Translations under genes and position numbers: made by a program | Assembly: GCA_003254925.1 (NCBI GenBank) | Contig: QANZ01001212.1 | Coordinates: 142,608 to 206,607, forward strand | Direction: 5' to 3' | From: Chamaecrista fasciculata | Lineage: Eukaryota > Streptophyta > Magnoliopsida > Fabales > Fabaceae | Length of the DNA stretch: 64,000 nucleotides | The notes under the pieces: model-generated | Seen by the model: the letters and a program-made list of their open reading frames with translations, nothing else | Told to the model about the DNA's origin: nothing | The model's database searches: none | In this document: one piece after another, positions 12,494 to 25,209 of the stretch | Layout: each line of letters starts with the position of its first letter | How positions within the stretch are numbered: the stretch's first letter is position 1

Positions 12494-14600
12494 GAATAAT
12501 GCCTATCATGTCACCTTCTTGCTAGCTTCAATTCTTGTAGTCATAATAATTCATTAATTCATTCATGAATCATGAAAAATTATGAGTGAATGAAACAGAA
12601 TGTAAGCTTAAGTGAAATCCGGATGCTAGGTTTCTGAATCTTTCTAGACTTATAAAGCAACCCCAGAGAAAGAGAGAGAGAGGGAGAGAGAGAGGAATGG
12701 GTTTTTGTGCGTGTGTGTCTGTGTGTGCATCTTGCTCTCTTTTTGTTTGTGGTAATGTGGAGTAAATTGAGATGATGGATTAGACGCATAAATTGTAAGG
12801 ATTACTATGTATTTGTTGGGGTATTATTATTTCGAGAAATTTTAATTTTAATATTTAATTTATAAAAATTTAATTTAATTTTTTAAATATTATAATAATT
12901 AATAATTTGATTCTTGTGTTAATTTTTTTAAAAACAAAACATGAATTCAATATAAATTTAACGATTTAAAATTATAAAGTTAGAGACTAAAAATTATAAA
13001 ATTAATTCAAAATAAATAATTAAATTATTTATAATTGTGATATTATAAAAATTATTGTTATTATTGATTTGGTATATATTTAAAAATTAAATAATAATTT
13101 TTTTATTAATTTAAACTCTAAGTCTCTAACTATGTTGTGTATAGTATCAAGTATCTTAACAATAGAGAAAGTCTTAAGAAAATAACTATATTTACAAGTC
13201 CCAAATATAATACTTTATTTAAGCTATTGACTTACTACTATAAAGACTACTTAACTTGCTATTGAAATTAGTATTTAGGATTCAAATTTTTTTAAAAAAA
13301 GAATTATCTTTTATTAATAAATTAAGATATGAGTGTAATGTCTTTTTATTTAATTCCAAACTCGTTAATATATATTCAAATTCAGACAAAAATAAAAAAA
13401 TTGCATGATAGTATTGAGAAGAAATATTTTAATGATCCCTAATAAATATCGAGAGAGTGAGAGAAAAGGAGTGTGCAGAAATCAGAAAGGAGCAGAAAAG
13501 TGAAAGGAACGATTCAAGAAGGGTAAGCAAATTGGGAGTATCCACATCAGAATGAAGGACCCCTTGGGCAGTATTCTATAACTAGTTTGAGTGCTTTGCT
13601 TTGCTTCATCACGCAGGCTCAGGCTGGTAGTTAAATTCCACATTTATTATCCCAAGCTCAACCTAGCTAATCTTCCCCTTCCTTCTCTCACTTTTCTTCT
13701 TTAAAATTTATTCTGCCTTTGACTCCCTTTGACCTAATTCATTTTTAATAAAAATGAATTAATAATTCCATCGTTAAAAGATTATTAAATTGTTAAATCG
13801 GTCTCTTAAAAAATTAAAAAAAAAACTATTATTTAATATATAAAAAATATATAATTATTTGAAGCTTTTAGAAATTTAAAATATACATTTTAATCTTTTA
13901 AAAATTGAATCATTATCTCAATAATGTTATAAAGATTAAATTATTAATTTATTCTATTTAGAAGCACAGCCTCCCACCACCTGGTAATCATGCCTGCAAA
14001 AAGATAGTATTAAAAACCCACCCCTCTTTCTGCTAATGCTAACTGTCTCGTAATCTTTTGGAACAAGGTTAGGTTAGTCAAAGTGTTGAATTTGTTTTCG
14101 GCCCAAGAGAAAGTGTTGAATTTGTTGAAGTTATTGTTATTGTTATTATGCCTCGAAAAGAAAATTGCTGCTGCTAATGCTAACTAGCTCTGAGTACTTT
14201 TATATTTAAATAAATGTTGTCTTACTCGTATTTCATGATTTTTAAAATTAATTATATTCGCACTTGTATCCATACACGTATATGTTAGGAATTATTATTA
14301 TATTGTTATCATTATAAAAAGGAGATAAGAGAAGTCCATGAAAAAGTTAAAGATGTCGGCAATATATTTTGTCAGCATATTTGATTGTTATTTTGTTTCT
14401 TTTTTAGTTGTTGTCAAGCTCAACTATCTAGGAAGATTATTTGAATTATATTTTCTGTTATTCTCAAAATTTGTTTGAAATGTCTTTTAGATTTTGAATT
14501 ATTTTTAGAATATTTGATTAAGATTTTTTAAATATTTTGAATTAATGTACTCCTCTATATAATAAGATATTTGCTAATTGAATAAGATTGACGAATTCCC
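12494..14600. other. EPFL1 5' flank and AT-rich spacer, no further gene seen
   Basis: The first 300 bases hold GA and GT simple repeats that are probably the EPFL1 5' UTR and core promoter. The remainder is AT-rich spacer, with a slightly less AT-rich patch around 13440-13700 that shows no open frame. Confidence 0.45.
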
Positions 14601-14605
14601 CTTTC

Positions 14606-14699
14606 AAAAATCCCAACAATATCCCTATTCATACAAGTGCAACATAGGACCCAAAAATTCCAACAATATCTCTATTCATACAAGTGCAACATAGGACCC
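14606..14699. repeat. Two-copy 47-bp tandem repeat
   Basis: 14606-14652 and 14653-14699 are copies differing at only two or so bases; each contains CATACAAGTGCAACATAGG. No coding role is visible. Confidence 0.85.
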
Positions 14700-14789
14700 A
14701 AAAGAATGAATGATGGGAAGGTAGGGGAAAAAAGTTAAAAAGAGAAAATGGTAATGACATTAATTTCGTGTCTTATCCGTATTAACAAG

Positions 14790-14934
14790 TTAAGTATAAG
14801 AAGTACTTTTTGGTTGTCCAAGGTATCCCCAACCCGATGGGCTAAAGACCGATCGAATCCCCGACACTTACTTAAGTGGCTTAGTGAGCTAACCACTAAA
14901 CTAACCAAATTTGGTTAAGTATAAGAAGCACTTT
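14790..14934 (-). mobile_element. tRNA-derived SINE, short, with target duplication
   Basis: The body 14810-14914 (105 bp) reads on the minus strand with an A-box-like segment TAGTGGTTAGCTCACTAAG and a B-box-like segment GGGGATTCGATC, the internal Pol III promoter of tRNA-derived SINEs. It is bounded by direct repeats TTAAGTATAAGAAGTACTTT (14790-14809) and TTAAGTATAAGAAGCACTTT (14915-14934), with one mismatch. A long 3' tail is not seen, so the element may be truncated. Confidence 0.75.
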
Positions 14935-16642
14935 GAAAATGAGAATTGAGTGAGAAGTTGCTAAAATTAAAGCCTAAAATTGGTTTAGCACGCTTGAATA
15001 TAATACATAAGCCATCTTACACAACGTAAGGTTAAGGGTATTTGGAACTTTCTTTGTAGTTCAGTTTCTATTTCGAGGTTTTCGGATTCCTTTTGCAGTG
15101 ATTCCACAGCTTGCAATTAGTCAAAGCTGCCAATAGATCATTGACATTGCATTGATCTGAGGCGAGAGTGTAAGAAACAAACAAAGAAAAAGAAAAGAAA
15201 AGAAAAGAAAAAGGAAAGGGATTGTGATAGTGAGTGACCAGAGACGTACGTACCATTTTCCCCACTGAGAAGGAAAAAAAGATGAATCTGCAAAGCATGT
15301 TAAAATTTTCCATTTTGTATAGATTATGGCACTTTTCTTTCTTTCTTTTGAGTTGTTACAGAAGAGAGATCGATCTATGATCATTGATCAAAGGCAGTAA
15401 AAAAAGTAATCTTTTCTTTCATCGCTTTTTCTGAGTTTTCCATTCAGGGATTCAATTATTATTTACCACTCTCAGGGTAACAAGGTGGCGCAAAAGACAA
15501 GGACACTCACGCTGCCTCTTTGTACCTTTCTTTCTTGCTACCTTCCGTATTCACGTAATGTCAAAACAAATATTTATCATTATTTATTTTAATTTGATTA
15601 AGTCTTTCTTTTTTAAATCGAAAGTTAATGTGTTTTTTGGGAGGGCAGACTCCACTACCTGCACTAAATCCAAGTTATTCATTGTCATAATATAAATAAA
15701 AAGTAATCAATTAGTTTTCCAGTAGAATAAATAACAATAATAAACGGGTTGCGCATAATTTGTCACTTTTAAATTTAAGAAGGATGAAAATATTTTTATT
15801 TTATCTTATTTATAATATTAAATATTTATGTATATATATAAATATATTTTTTTATACGTTGAGAAACTATAAAATTAAAAAGAATAAAATATTAGATATT
15901 TACATTAATATTTATATTTTCTTATAGTTATAAAAGTAAAAAACTGATAAAAATAAAATTTATATTAATTAAAAAAATTATTTTTTATTTTTGAAATTAA
16001 AATCTAAATATAAAAAGTTAACTATTTATAAAATGTGACAATCCTATATACTATAATACCTTATCCATTATCATTCTAACTTAAACCTTACCTTGTAAAT
16101 TCACAATAACAATCTGTTTGGATTTTGTTGTACCATGGATCACATGTGATTCAACGGACAGCACATTTTATTTTTCTCTTTTTCCTTTTTTTTCACTGCA
16201 AATAATAAAAAATGTAAAAACACGAGCACAGACAATGACATATATAGAAGTAAAATAATTCATAAAACAATAATACATATCCACCTTTTTTTTTTGTCGT
16301 TTAAGACTCACAGCTTGTCTATTTGATGAAGAAATCACCATGGTTTGGCAGTGACAGTTGTGTTCATTCAATTACTTGAGTTCCGCACCAAAAAATAATA
16401 TTCCTCAAGCCCTTCACTTTCCACAGGGCATTACTCCCTCATAAATGTAATCATATTCATTGGAATAGTATAATCTCAAATGGAAGTTTTCTAAAGCTTC
16501 TGAAACAAGCCAATATATATTTACTCTTGTCTTGGCTCAAATATGGTATATATATATATAATAAAATATTGGGAAGAGTTAAATTTTTAAGTTATTGATT
16601 TCTATTGTTAAATAATGTTTTAAATTGTGAACTCTTTGTAAT
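14935..16642. other. Intergenic spacer, no gene recognised
   Basis: AT-rich spacer. The minus-strand open frame at 15068-15313 starts in pyrimidine-rich DNA and shows no domain I know; I do not support it as a gene. A TA microsatellite lies at 16546-16562. Confidence 0.45.
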
Positions 16643-16867
16643 AACTTGATTAAAATGCAACAAAGGTTGACCCAGTGGGTAAGAAGTCAACTATAACTCA
16701 TAAGGTCGTGCGTTTGATTCCTACTACCGATGTGAGAGTCTTGTTGATAGGCGATCTATAAATATTTCTGTAAGTACTCATAGAGTCTAGAGGCCTGCCC
16801 TCGTCTTGGTAAGCCCTTGGGGCCTAACTCACATAAATTTTTTTTTTAAAAAAAACTTGATTAAAAT
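16643..16867 (+). mobile_element. tRNA-derived SINE with 14-bp target duplication
   Basis: The body 16657-16853 (about 197 bp) has an A-box-like TTGACCCAGTGGGTAAG near its start and a B-box-like GCGTTTGATTCC about 45 bases on, and ends in a T/A-rich tail. The perfect direct repeats AACTTGATTAAAAT at 16643-16656 and 16854-16867 show it inserted by target-primed reverse transcription. It lies in the spacer between EPFL1 and PABN and is not part of a gene. Confidence 0.85.
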
Positions 16868-18434
16868 ATTAAGTTGACACATTAGTCATTTAAAAAATTA
16901 AAATATATATTTTAATATATATTGAAGGAACTAAATAATATACTCATTAATCATTTTTAAAGATTGAATTATTAATTAGAATTGAGTTGTTAATTTACTT
17001 TAAGTTTATCTATTTTTTTTTCAAATATATCCTTTTAATAAATACATTTTCCCTCATTTCAATAACGATTAAAGTATTCTTTCAATGTTTTTTTATTTTA
17101 CAAGCCCTCATTTTAAAAGTTAATCTCATGATGAATTTAAGATTTATCGTATCCAATTCGAGTGTGAGGATTAATGGTGATTCTGTTTATATTGAAGGAA
17201 AGGAAGAATATTAAAGCAGATTTTTAACTCAGGATATACCTTATAAACATAAGCCTTGGCTTCAGATTTGGTTGATTTTTCCTTTAGTCTGACTCAGTTT
17301 TCCTTAGTAGCTTGAGAGATAGCATCACAAACAATGAAAGTAGGAGTACTTAGGGGGTTGAACTAACCGAATCCATTAGTTTTGGTTAATTTGAGTAAGA
17401 TTGACGAGTTAATTTGAATTAAAAATTTTAAATCGTTATAGATTGTAAGTTTTAAAATTTTGAGCTAACTCAACTTAATTCAATTGATTATTTCATAAAA
17501 TAAAAAGATAAAAAATAATTTTTTTATTTAATTAAAATTATATATTAATCTCTCATAGTATTATTTTTACAATTTGATCCATTCATAAATTTTTATTCTC
17601 AATTTAGTCCGTCAAAATAAATTGTGAAGGACCAAATTTCAGAAAAAAAAATTGAAGAGTTACCAAATTAAAAATATAGATATATGAGGAATAAAAATAT
17701 AGTTAACTCAATTTTTAGTTAGATTGGATTAACTCAATTTTTTTGTTCAGCCACTGTTTGGTTATTGGGATAGTTATTGAGAATATGAAAGATTATAATC
17801 ATTATATCACAAATAGAATTTGAATTGAGCTCTCTAATAGAGAATTATAGTTCTGATAGATTTATAAATAACAATATTTGTTCAATAATCCTACACAAAT
17901 TTTAAAACACTATTTTAGTAAAACAATTCTTGAAAATCTCAAGTCATAATATTTTTCTATTAAAATTTGAATGTCAATGTTAGAAAACGAATTACGAATA
18001 AATATAATTCAAAAACAAAAATTATAAAAATCTAACTAAAAATTAATATAAACTATGAAAAGTTGAAAACCAATCAACTTGCTTTCGGGCTAACACGCAC
18101 CCTCTATTTTCACTAGCATCTTCAGCCAAAATGGGAATCTATATGTCTTCGATCATGTCATTTGATGACGCATTATACCAGGCCAGCATGTTCAACATAG
18201 TGAGTTAGAAGGTATTGATATGATAAACAAAAGGAACTCTAAAGTCTAAACCATCTCTCAACAACTAAGGAACATAAAGGCTCAGTAACAAAGTCTGGCG
18301 GCATCTGGAGGAAAGCAAAATCCTTAGCTTCCCATATATTATACAGAATGTTTACGAAATTTAGCACTGCACAATAGATCAAATCGCAGTTTATAACATT
18401 GTTCCAAGATGCACCCATCATTGTATCTTCTTCG
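16868..18434. other. AT-rich spacer downstream of PABN, no gene seen
   Basis: AT-rich DNA. About the last 350 bases (18100-18434) are less AT-rich and lie just after the PABN stop on its strand, so they are probably its 3' UTR. Confidence 0.4.
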
Positions 18435-18498
18435 ACATTGTTGCCTATGATCTTCTAATAGTAAGGACATTGTTGCCTATGATCTTCTAATAGTAAGG
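18435..18498. repeat. Two-copy 32-bp tandem repeat across the PABN stop codon
   Basis: 18435-18466 and 18467-18498 are identical 32-bp units. The right-hand unit contains the last PABN codons and its stop; the left-hand unit is a copy lying in the 3' UTR, so the coding end was duplicated without changing the protein. Confidence 0.9.
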
Positions 18499-21400
18499 CA
18501 TGTACCGACCGGGTCTCCTAAACCTGGGGAACTTCCTGCAGAACATATGACCAAACAATGAACAGGAGTAGAAAACATCAGATAAACACCTTAAGGGAGT
18601 GCTGCCGTGTGTTATATGTGTCCGTGTCCGTGTCCGAAATACGTACGATAAGATAAAATTTAAAACTATTTCTTCTGCAGCTCCAGCACAATGAAAAATA
18701 ATAAAAAAAATTGACACATGACATTTTATGAATGAATATGAATATTGTATTTATTTGAAATTTTCATCAAAATTTATAGATATTAATGTATACATATATC
18801 TCTTGTAATTTCAAAAATTTAGTGTGCCGATGTGTCCATATTCGTGTCGTGTTCGATGTCCATGTCTAAGGATAACACAAACTAAGAAAAACAAACCTAG
18901 AAGAAAATTAGAGAGAAGAAAGCAGCATACCCATATCCATAAGGGGAGTAAAAGTAAGGAGGAGTATAGGGCCTCCTAAAGCGGTATGCTACGTGAGGAT
19001 TGAATCGCCTAGGACGATACTGTTTCATACCAGGAACATTGGTCCTCTTAGGCAAAACCTGGAAATATTGCAAAGAATTAAAATCTACTACTCAGTAAAT
19101 TAAGTTCAAGGAAATTTTAAGAGACGGACATGCATGAACTACACAAGTAACAATCATAAAACAACATACCTTCAACTGACGGCCATGCAATTCAGATTCA
19201 TTCAAGACAAGAGCCTCTTGAACAGCTTCAGTTTCAAGGAATTCAACATAAGCAAAACCCTTGGGCTGGCCATACTTGTCTGTCAATATAGTGACCCTGT
19301 TCACTGTACCACATGATTGGAAGTGTTGCTGCACTTCTTCCGGTGTGCATGCATAATCAACCTACAAAAGAAAAATTAATTTCAAGGGATTTTGATGTCA
19401 AATCACATCAGTTTAAACAAAAAAAAAAAACTTTCAAGAACTCCAGAAGTACACCATTATATGCCACAGATAGATATGGACAACTTCGAATCATGAGCCT
19501 TGTTCTACATAATATCAGTTCATATCATCCCAATATATTCAGTCGTAAGTTGTAACCCTTTATAATGAAAACTAGAGAGGCCTAAAAATAACTTACAAAC
19601 TAATGCTATATTTAATGAAAAAATTGTGTAACTGACTGGGAATAATTTATTATAACTCCACAGCTCTTGTTTCCTTCAATTATATCAAGAGAGAACCATA
19701 AAAAAAAGCAATACATAATCCTTCTTCCCTATAAACAAAATGTGTCTGATTCTGAACATAAAAGTAGGTGTCAGACTCTCTGCCAACATCCCAACCAAAG
19801 GCATGGTTTATTTGTTTTCAACAAACTTCAGTAAAATCTACATTTTCCCTAATCGTTCTAGTCATTTATAAGAAATTGCCCCGTTCTAACTCCACAGACA
19901 CACATTCGCAGACCAGCTCATGAAATTCCACAATGACCAAACCATGCCAGAGTCCATTAACAAAGTTCACGTAGCATAATTTCTCAATGCTTATAATATT
20001 TTTTCTATTATGCTACCACTTTTCAATCTCCAGAAACCTTTTCAGCCATCCCACAAATGAGTTCCAACTCCTTGCAAATTTACAACAGCACCAACATTTT
20101 CTCTCTAGTATGAAAATTAAAAAGAAAATGATTTTGTTAACAGAAGCTTCTTATACAAGTTGGCTACTCTTCAAGTGAAAATTGTAGCATGGGTATTTTA
20201 ATAGACATGTCGAAAAGGAAATGAAAAGGGCAAGGGGGAAATGTAAACAAAGTTCAAAACATATAACTCGATGTTCAACAAAATGACTTGAAAGGAGGGG
20301 GAAAAGGAAGTCACAGCAAAAATATATCAGAAAAATCTTATTCAGGAGCAAAAACAAACAAGTGGGTGACAAAGACCACAGGGAGCAACCGCTGCACACC
20401 CCTTGCCACATCGGCTAAGTGACATTTGACACAAGCACCATCTGCCGCATTAAAGTCAGCAGCAGGCACCATGATTAAGATTGCATGCCCAACACTTACA
20501 GAATGCTTCAGCTGGGAACCGCATGTGGTCTCCTCTGGTACTGAAGTCGAAGAATCACATTCTACCTCCAGCTCTTCCAGTTTCAGCCACCCTCACGTCA
20601 TGCCATTTGCAACCGACCAACGTGCATTTATACCTTAGCAGTAGTACTCATTTTACAACAAAATCTGGATAACACTTCAGTACTTCCCATTTCTTTCTTT
20701 CTTTCTTTTTCTCAATTTGATTCTATATTCTCTTTCTTCTTTCTTTCTTTCTGTAAATTTTTCCTCATTTTTTTTTTCCATTTTTTCCCAGGAAATTCCC
20801 TGTCTTTTCCTCCTCATTCTCTTTCGACTTTTTATCTTCTCTCTTTTGAAATCTTGTTAAATTTCAAAAGCACAATATGCATTTTCATTCTTCTCTAGCA
20901 CAAGCCTAAAAAAAACCCTTAATTTACATTGGACCACCCACAAATTACAATGTAACCATCCCTGCTCTAATTATAGAACTTGAGTAGTAAGATTGACCCT
21001 GCGATCATAGTGAGACATAAGTCAAACCCTGTCGCAGAAGATGAACAGTATTCACTCCAAAAGAAAAGAATAAGTACATTTTCAAATGTTATTTGAAAAT
21101 AAAAAATAATGTATATAATATGAACCTATTGAGGTTAGGTTGAGATTCATCCAACTAATATTTAATGAAGAAAACCACTTGAGTTATTGCATGCTTCAAA
21201 ACTAAACAAAAGATGTAGACAGTGAAGGAAATCTAAGGAAAAAATAGCACTCTGGAAGGAATCATTACTCAGTCGTAAACAAGTGTAGGAAATTTAAAGA
21301 TCACTTGAATTTATCAAAAGTCAGACGCACATGATATGACGAAAATATTCTGACATTTACTAGGAAAGCTTTTCAAGGGTATTGAATTGAGATTAACTTA

Positions 21401-23319
21401 AATAATTCATACGTAAAACATCTTCAAAATCTAGAAAACCTTCTATTGATTCCTGGTAGTTAGTAGATTTATATCAGAGGCTTTAAATATTCCTGATGGA
21501 ACTCAACTGCAAATTCAACAAGAAAAATCAGCAGATTTGAAGCTCAAGCTCCATATCTCCTTCTGCAGAAGTCCATGTTTCCTAAAAAAGCATTACACAC
21601 CAATCTCTTCCTTTGAACATGATATACATGGACCAAAAATATTTTACATGTTTCTCTTTCTAGTATTACATGACATCATGCCACTTTGAAACAAGTCAGT
21701 TCAATACCACAATTTCCTTAAGATATGGCCGTGAGATTAATAATTTATCTCAAACAAACATGGATGCCTACACTATGTCCTTCTAAATAGGATGACAGAT
21801 CTCAACCTTACATAAAAGACTACGCATATAGTTCAGGAGTCTGGACTCTAGGGGACTCAGGAAAAACTCAAAGCATGCTATGATTATTACTCTTTCCACT
21901 TCACTGTCTCCAGTATAGCGCCCCCNAATAAACCCCAGAGAATCAATTAGTAAATTAATACTCGACTGAATATTGAGTATTGACAACAATGTTTAACGAC
22001 TATCATTTGAGTTTGGAACGGGAAGTGCACTAAAACAAAATGAAAGCTACCACAGCCGACTATGAAATTTTATGATTGGAATTGAGATTATTCATTTTGC
22101 TCATCAGAGGCTACCAAGATTCTAAAGAGTACTATATTGCATCAGGTTAACATATGACTAATTACTAATATATGTTTAACAGAAGCAGAATCAGACATAA
22201 GTGTATAACCAGCATTTTTTTTGGCATAGTCCATATTGTAAAATTGTTAATGAAGCTAAATAAGTTGATTCATACATTGCCAACAAAAACAGATCGAGAA
22301 TCTGCCTCTTCCTTGTTAGCCTGCGAAGCAGCTGCACTAGCAGGATCTACAAAATTAACAATGATTAAAAAGAATAAAGGTAATGAAATAAAGCAAGCAG
22401 CACATGTCTTGACTATCCAACACTAAAGGGAATATCTAGTATATAAAAAGACTCGAGAAGTGGCAAAGCTATCTATGTGAGAAAACAAATGGGAGCATTT
22501 GTCGAAAATAAACCTATACCTAAAACATGCTTTCAGTTAAATTTTTCACACCACTGCCAGAGAACTAACCCAGAAAACACTAGGAAGAGTAAAGCTGGAC
22601 AATTTTAGCTTGAACTCCATACTGGAATCAAATAGCGCATTAACAGATCAAAAATTACAATTAGCTTTTCGAGACCAAGAAAACAAAGCAGCATACCATA
22701 CTCTTAAGTAACATCTAAGTTGGGAAGTATGATTTTAAACAAGGATATCAGAATCAAACAGTTATAGTCTTATAGATAGAAAAAGACAAAAAAGAAAGGA
22801 AAAGAAAACCTTGAACCGCACCCATCTCCTTCTCGACCTTGGCCTGCATCTCACGGAGAGCCGCGGCCTCCTCTTCCATCTCCTTCAATCTCTTCTTCAT
22901 CTCGTCCAGCTCCTGAGTAAAAAAAAAAAAAAAAAAAAAAACTTGCANAAAAAAAAAAAAAAAAAAAAACTTGCAGCATCATCACAATTCACAAATACTC
23001 TTCGAAAGTCCGAAATAACTAGAAATTTAAGTTCCTGTTTTGCTCGAATTCAGGTAGCAATAGCATCAGACTATCCAAAACCACTGGGACGCTAAATCTT
23101 CATATAGTCTTACGCGATACGTCGCGTGATCAATTTAATCAGACGAAAAAAAGAAACAAACAGAAAATCAAGAAGATAAAAGAGAAGCAACAAGACCTTG
23201 ACGGCTTCATCATCGGCAGCCGCCATGTCAACGTCAGCATTGTGAGCGTCCAATTCTCCTTCCATCTCACCAACATCAGGGATCTCGCCTCCGTACACCT
23301 CGTGCTCTTCTTCCTCCAT
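18487..23319 (-). CDS. PABN: Nuclear poly(A)-binding protein PABN (PABP2-like)
   Basis: Nuclear poly(A)-tail binding protein of the PABPN1 family, acting in mRNA polyadenylation. Six exons: 23319-23197, 22912-22810, 22346-22276, 19361-19170, 19058-18931 and 18535-18487, all in frame with GT-AG borders, 221 aa (Arabidopsis relatives are near 220-230 aa). Residues 1-41 are acidic; 42-75 ([20 protein letters not shown] and on) form a coiled coil; a single RRM runs from about 94 to 170 with RNP2 VFVGNV and RNP1 KGFAYVEF. The C-terminus is Arg/Tyr-rich ([19 protein letters not shown]) and ends RYMPYY. ATG 23319 opens the acidic [15 protein letters not shown] typical of plant PABNs. The third intron is unusually long (2.9 kb) and contains N at 21926; the first intron has a poly-A stretch with N at 22948. 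Confidence 0.95.
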
Positions 23320-24335
23320 CTCCGTTGCTTCAGATCAGAAGAATCTATCTATCTACAGCGTAAAACACTAAAACGTTCGATCAAGGAGATGGCAAAAGAT
23401 GTATATTAGAAATATACGGGCTCGTAACCGAATTTGGGCCCTTTAATTTCAGTCAGGCCCAGTGTGTTTTATAAGAAAAAACTAATATTTGATTTGGTTT
23501 TTTTTTTGCGAAAAATATTTTTTACCTTGTATTAAGATAATTTGTTAAGTATTTAATTTTTCTCTATAAGAAAACTATTATATAATTAAATATTGAATGC
23601 AAAACAAGCGCGTGACTCGCAAAAGAGACTCTGACACTCAAGTTAGTAGGAGATCAAAGTGTTTTAGAGTCTGAAGAGGATTGAGTAGTTAACCTGACTC
23701 CAAACTTATGCTGGAGTATTTATAGAGGGGGGCTAACGAGCTAGCAAAATCTCGGAGATATAGATCCCCAAAATCTCGGAGCCAGATAGTGGACATGAAG
23801 CCGTTGTGGGTTGTGTAACAAATCCGAGATATTAGGAAGTTGAGTTCTTGATATCTCGGAGCCATATAATTTACCAAGTCATACTGGGCGAGTGACTGGG
23901 CTGGTGAGCGACCCTAGGTCTTAGTGGGCCAGCCAGCCAACAACCCAAAATCATAAATATCAGAATTATTAATGTTTGGCATTTAAAACCAATATTTCAA
24001 TGAGTCATGAAAGTAAGCAATAATTTCATTTCATATGATTTTAACCGAAGGAAAATAAACTTCAATATTTTTCTAAAAAGTTACCAACAAAAAATCCAAA
24101 CTGTTGACTGTTTTTTTAGGGAAATGTTGGTAAGAATGTGAGTTCTTGTTGCCAATTTCTCCCTCTTAATTTTTAGTTTTTATTTTCTATTTGAAAAAAG
24201 AGACTTAAAAGATCAAATTCAGGGAAATTCAAAATTTTATGTCATTAACCCAAAAACAATTACTTAAAGTTGAAGTTTTGTTGAAATTCTTACCTACCAA
24301 ATCATAAATTTCTGAAATTTTTTTGATATAAACTA
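23320..24335. other. PABN 5' flank and spacer, no gene seen
   Basis: Shared upstream region of two divergent genes (PABN on the minus strand, RABA4 on the plus strand). The part at 23600-23940 has repeated ATCTCGGAG-like blocks (three or four copies) that may belong to an old repeat. No coding exon is seen. Confidence 0.45.
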
Positions 24336-24582
24336 CTCTCTCTCTGTTCTTGATTTTTTTTTTATTTTAAAATATCTGATATTTTTCAAATTTAAGAAAG
24401 CATTAGTTATTTTTTTACCATTTTATCCTTATTAAATATATTAGAGTCATAAATGAATAAACATTTTTTAAGTAATTTAATAGGAATAATTTAGTTTTTT
24501 TATCTTATTTTTCTCTTTATTTTAAGTGAGCAAATCATTTCCTTGATCTGTGTATATCTATCTTAAACATGAGAGGAGGGAG
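24336..24582. mobile_element. Stowaway-like MITE
   Basis: A 247-bp element with ends CTCTCTCTCTGTTC and, in reverse, CTCCCTCCTCTCATG, flanked by TA on each side (24334-24335, 24583-24584). The CTCCCTCC terminus and TA target site are those of Tc1/mariner-type Stowaway MITEs. It has no coding capacity and lies about 630 bp upstream of the RABA4 start. Confidence 0.65.
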
Positions 24583-25209
24583 TAATATATTTAACTAAAA
24601 TTAAGACAATCGCAATATGTTTTTATAAGAATCAAAATATTTACAACTTCAAGCGATGTGTAAATTGACCAATCGACGAGTATCAGAAAATTACCGTAGA
24701 CGGGACCGTTCACGTTCCAGACAACTCATCCGAAACAAACGCAAACGACGCTTTTTGACGCGTGGATTCTGTGAATCCGTTCTCAACCATAGTCATGTTC
24801 ACGCGAATTATTACCCAATATTCTTAAGCCACGTGTCACCAATCCGCAAGGCCATTCTGTTAACGTGGGTGTACATGATTGGTTGATAATATCCTTTTTA
24901 AATTTGATTGAAAGCGGCATGTGGCACTACCTTATATCTGTCCCCACATGATCACTGCCTTCCAAAATAAATCCATTTTAATTTTAAATTTGATCAGATA
25001 GAGAGATACGAAAAATCGGAGTTCATTTATCAAGGCCAAAGAGAAGCACCTTTTTCACACAAAGTTGGTTTTTGGTTTTGGTTACGAAAGCTGAAGGAGA
25101 AAGTACTCTCTCTGTGAGAAACTGGAATTGGAGAAACGAAGATCCACTGAATCCTGAGTTAGCGATCGCCGATCTCTGTGCTCGTCGGTGAAGAAGATTA
25201 GCTTTGGAC

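Noticed and set aside
15068..15384. Minus-strand open frames with hydrophobic stretch
   Set aside because: Phe/Ser-rich translation of a CT-rich tract; it looks like a signal peptide by composition only.
16657..16853. Possible tRNA gene because of A- and B-box sequences
   Set aside because: No cloverleaf could be drawn, and the 14-bp target duplication and tail show a SINE.
20426..20672. GC-richer open frames inside PABN intron 3
   Set aside because: No known domain on either strand; I considered a small nucleolar RNA or processed fragment but saw no boxes to support it.
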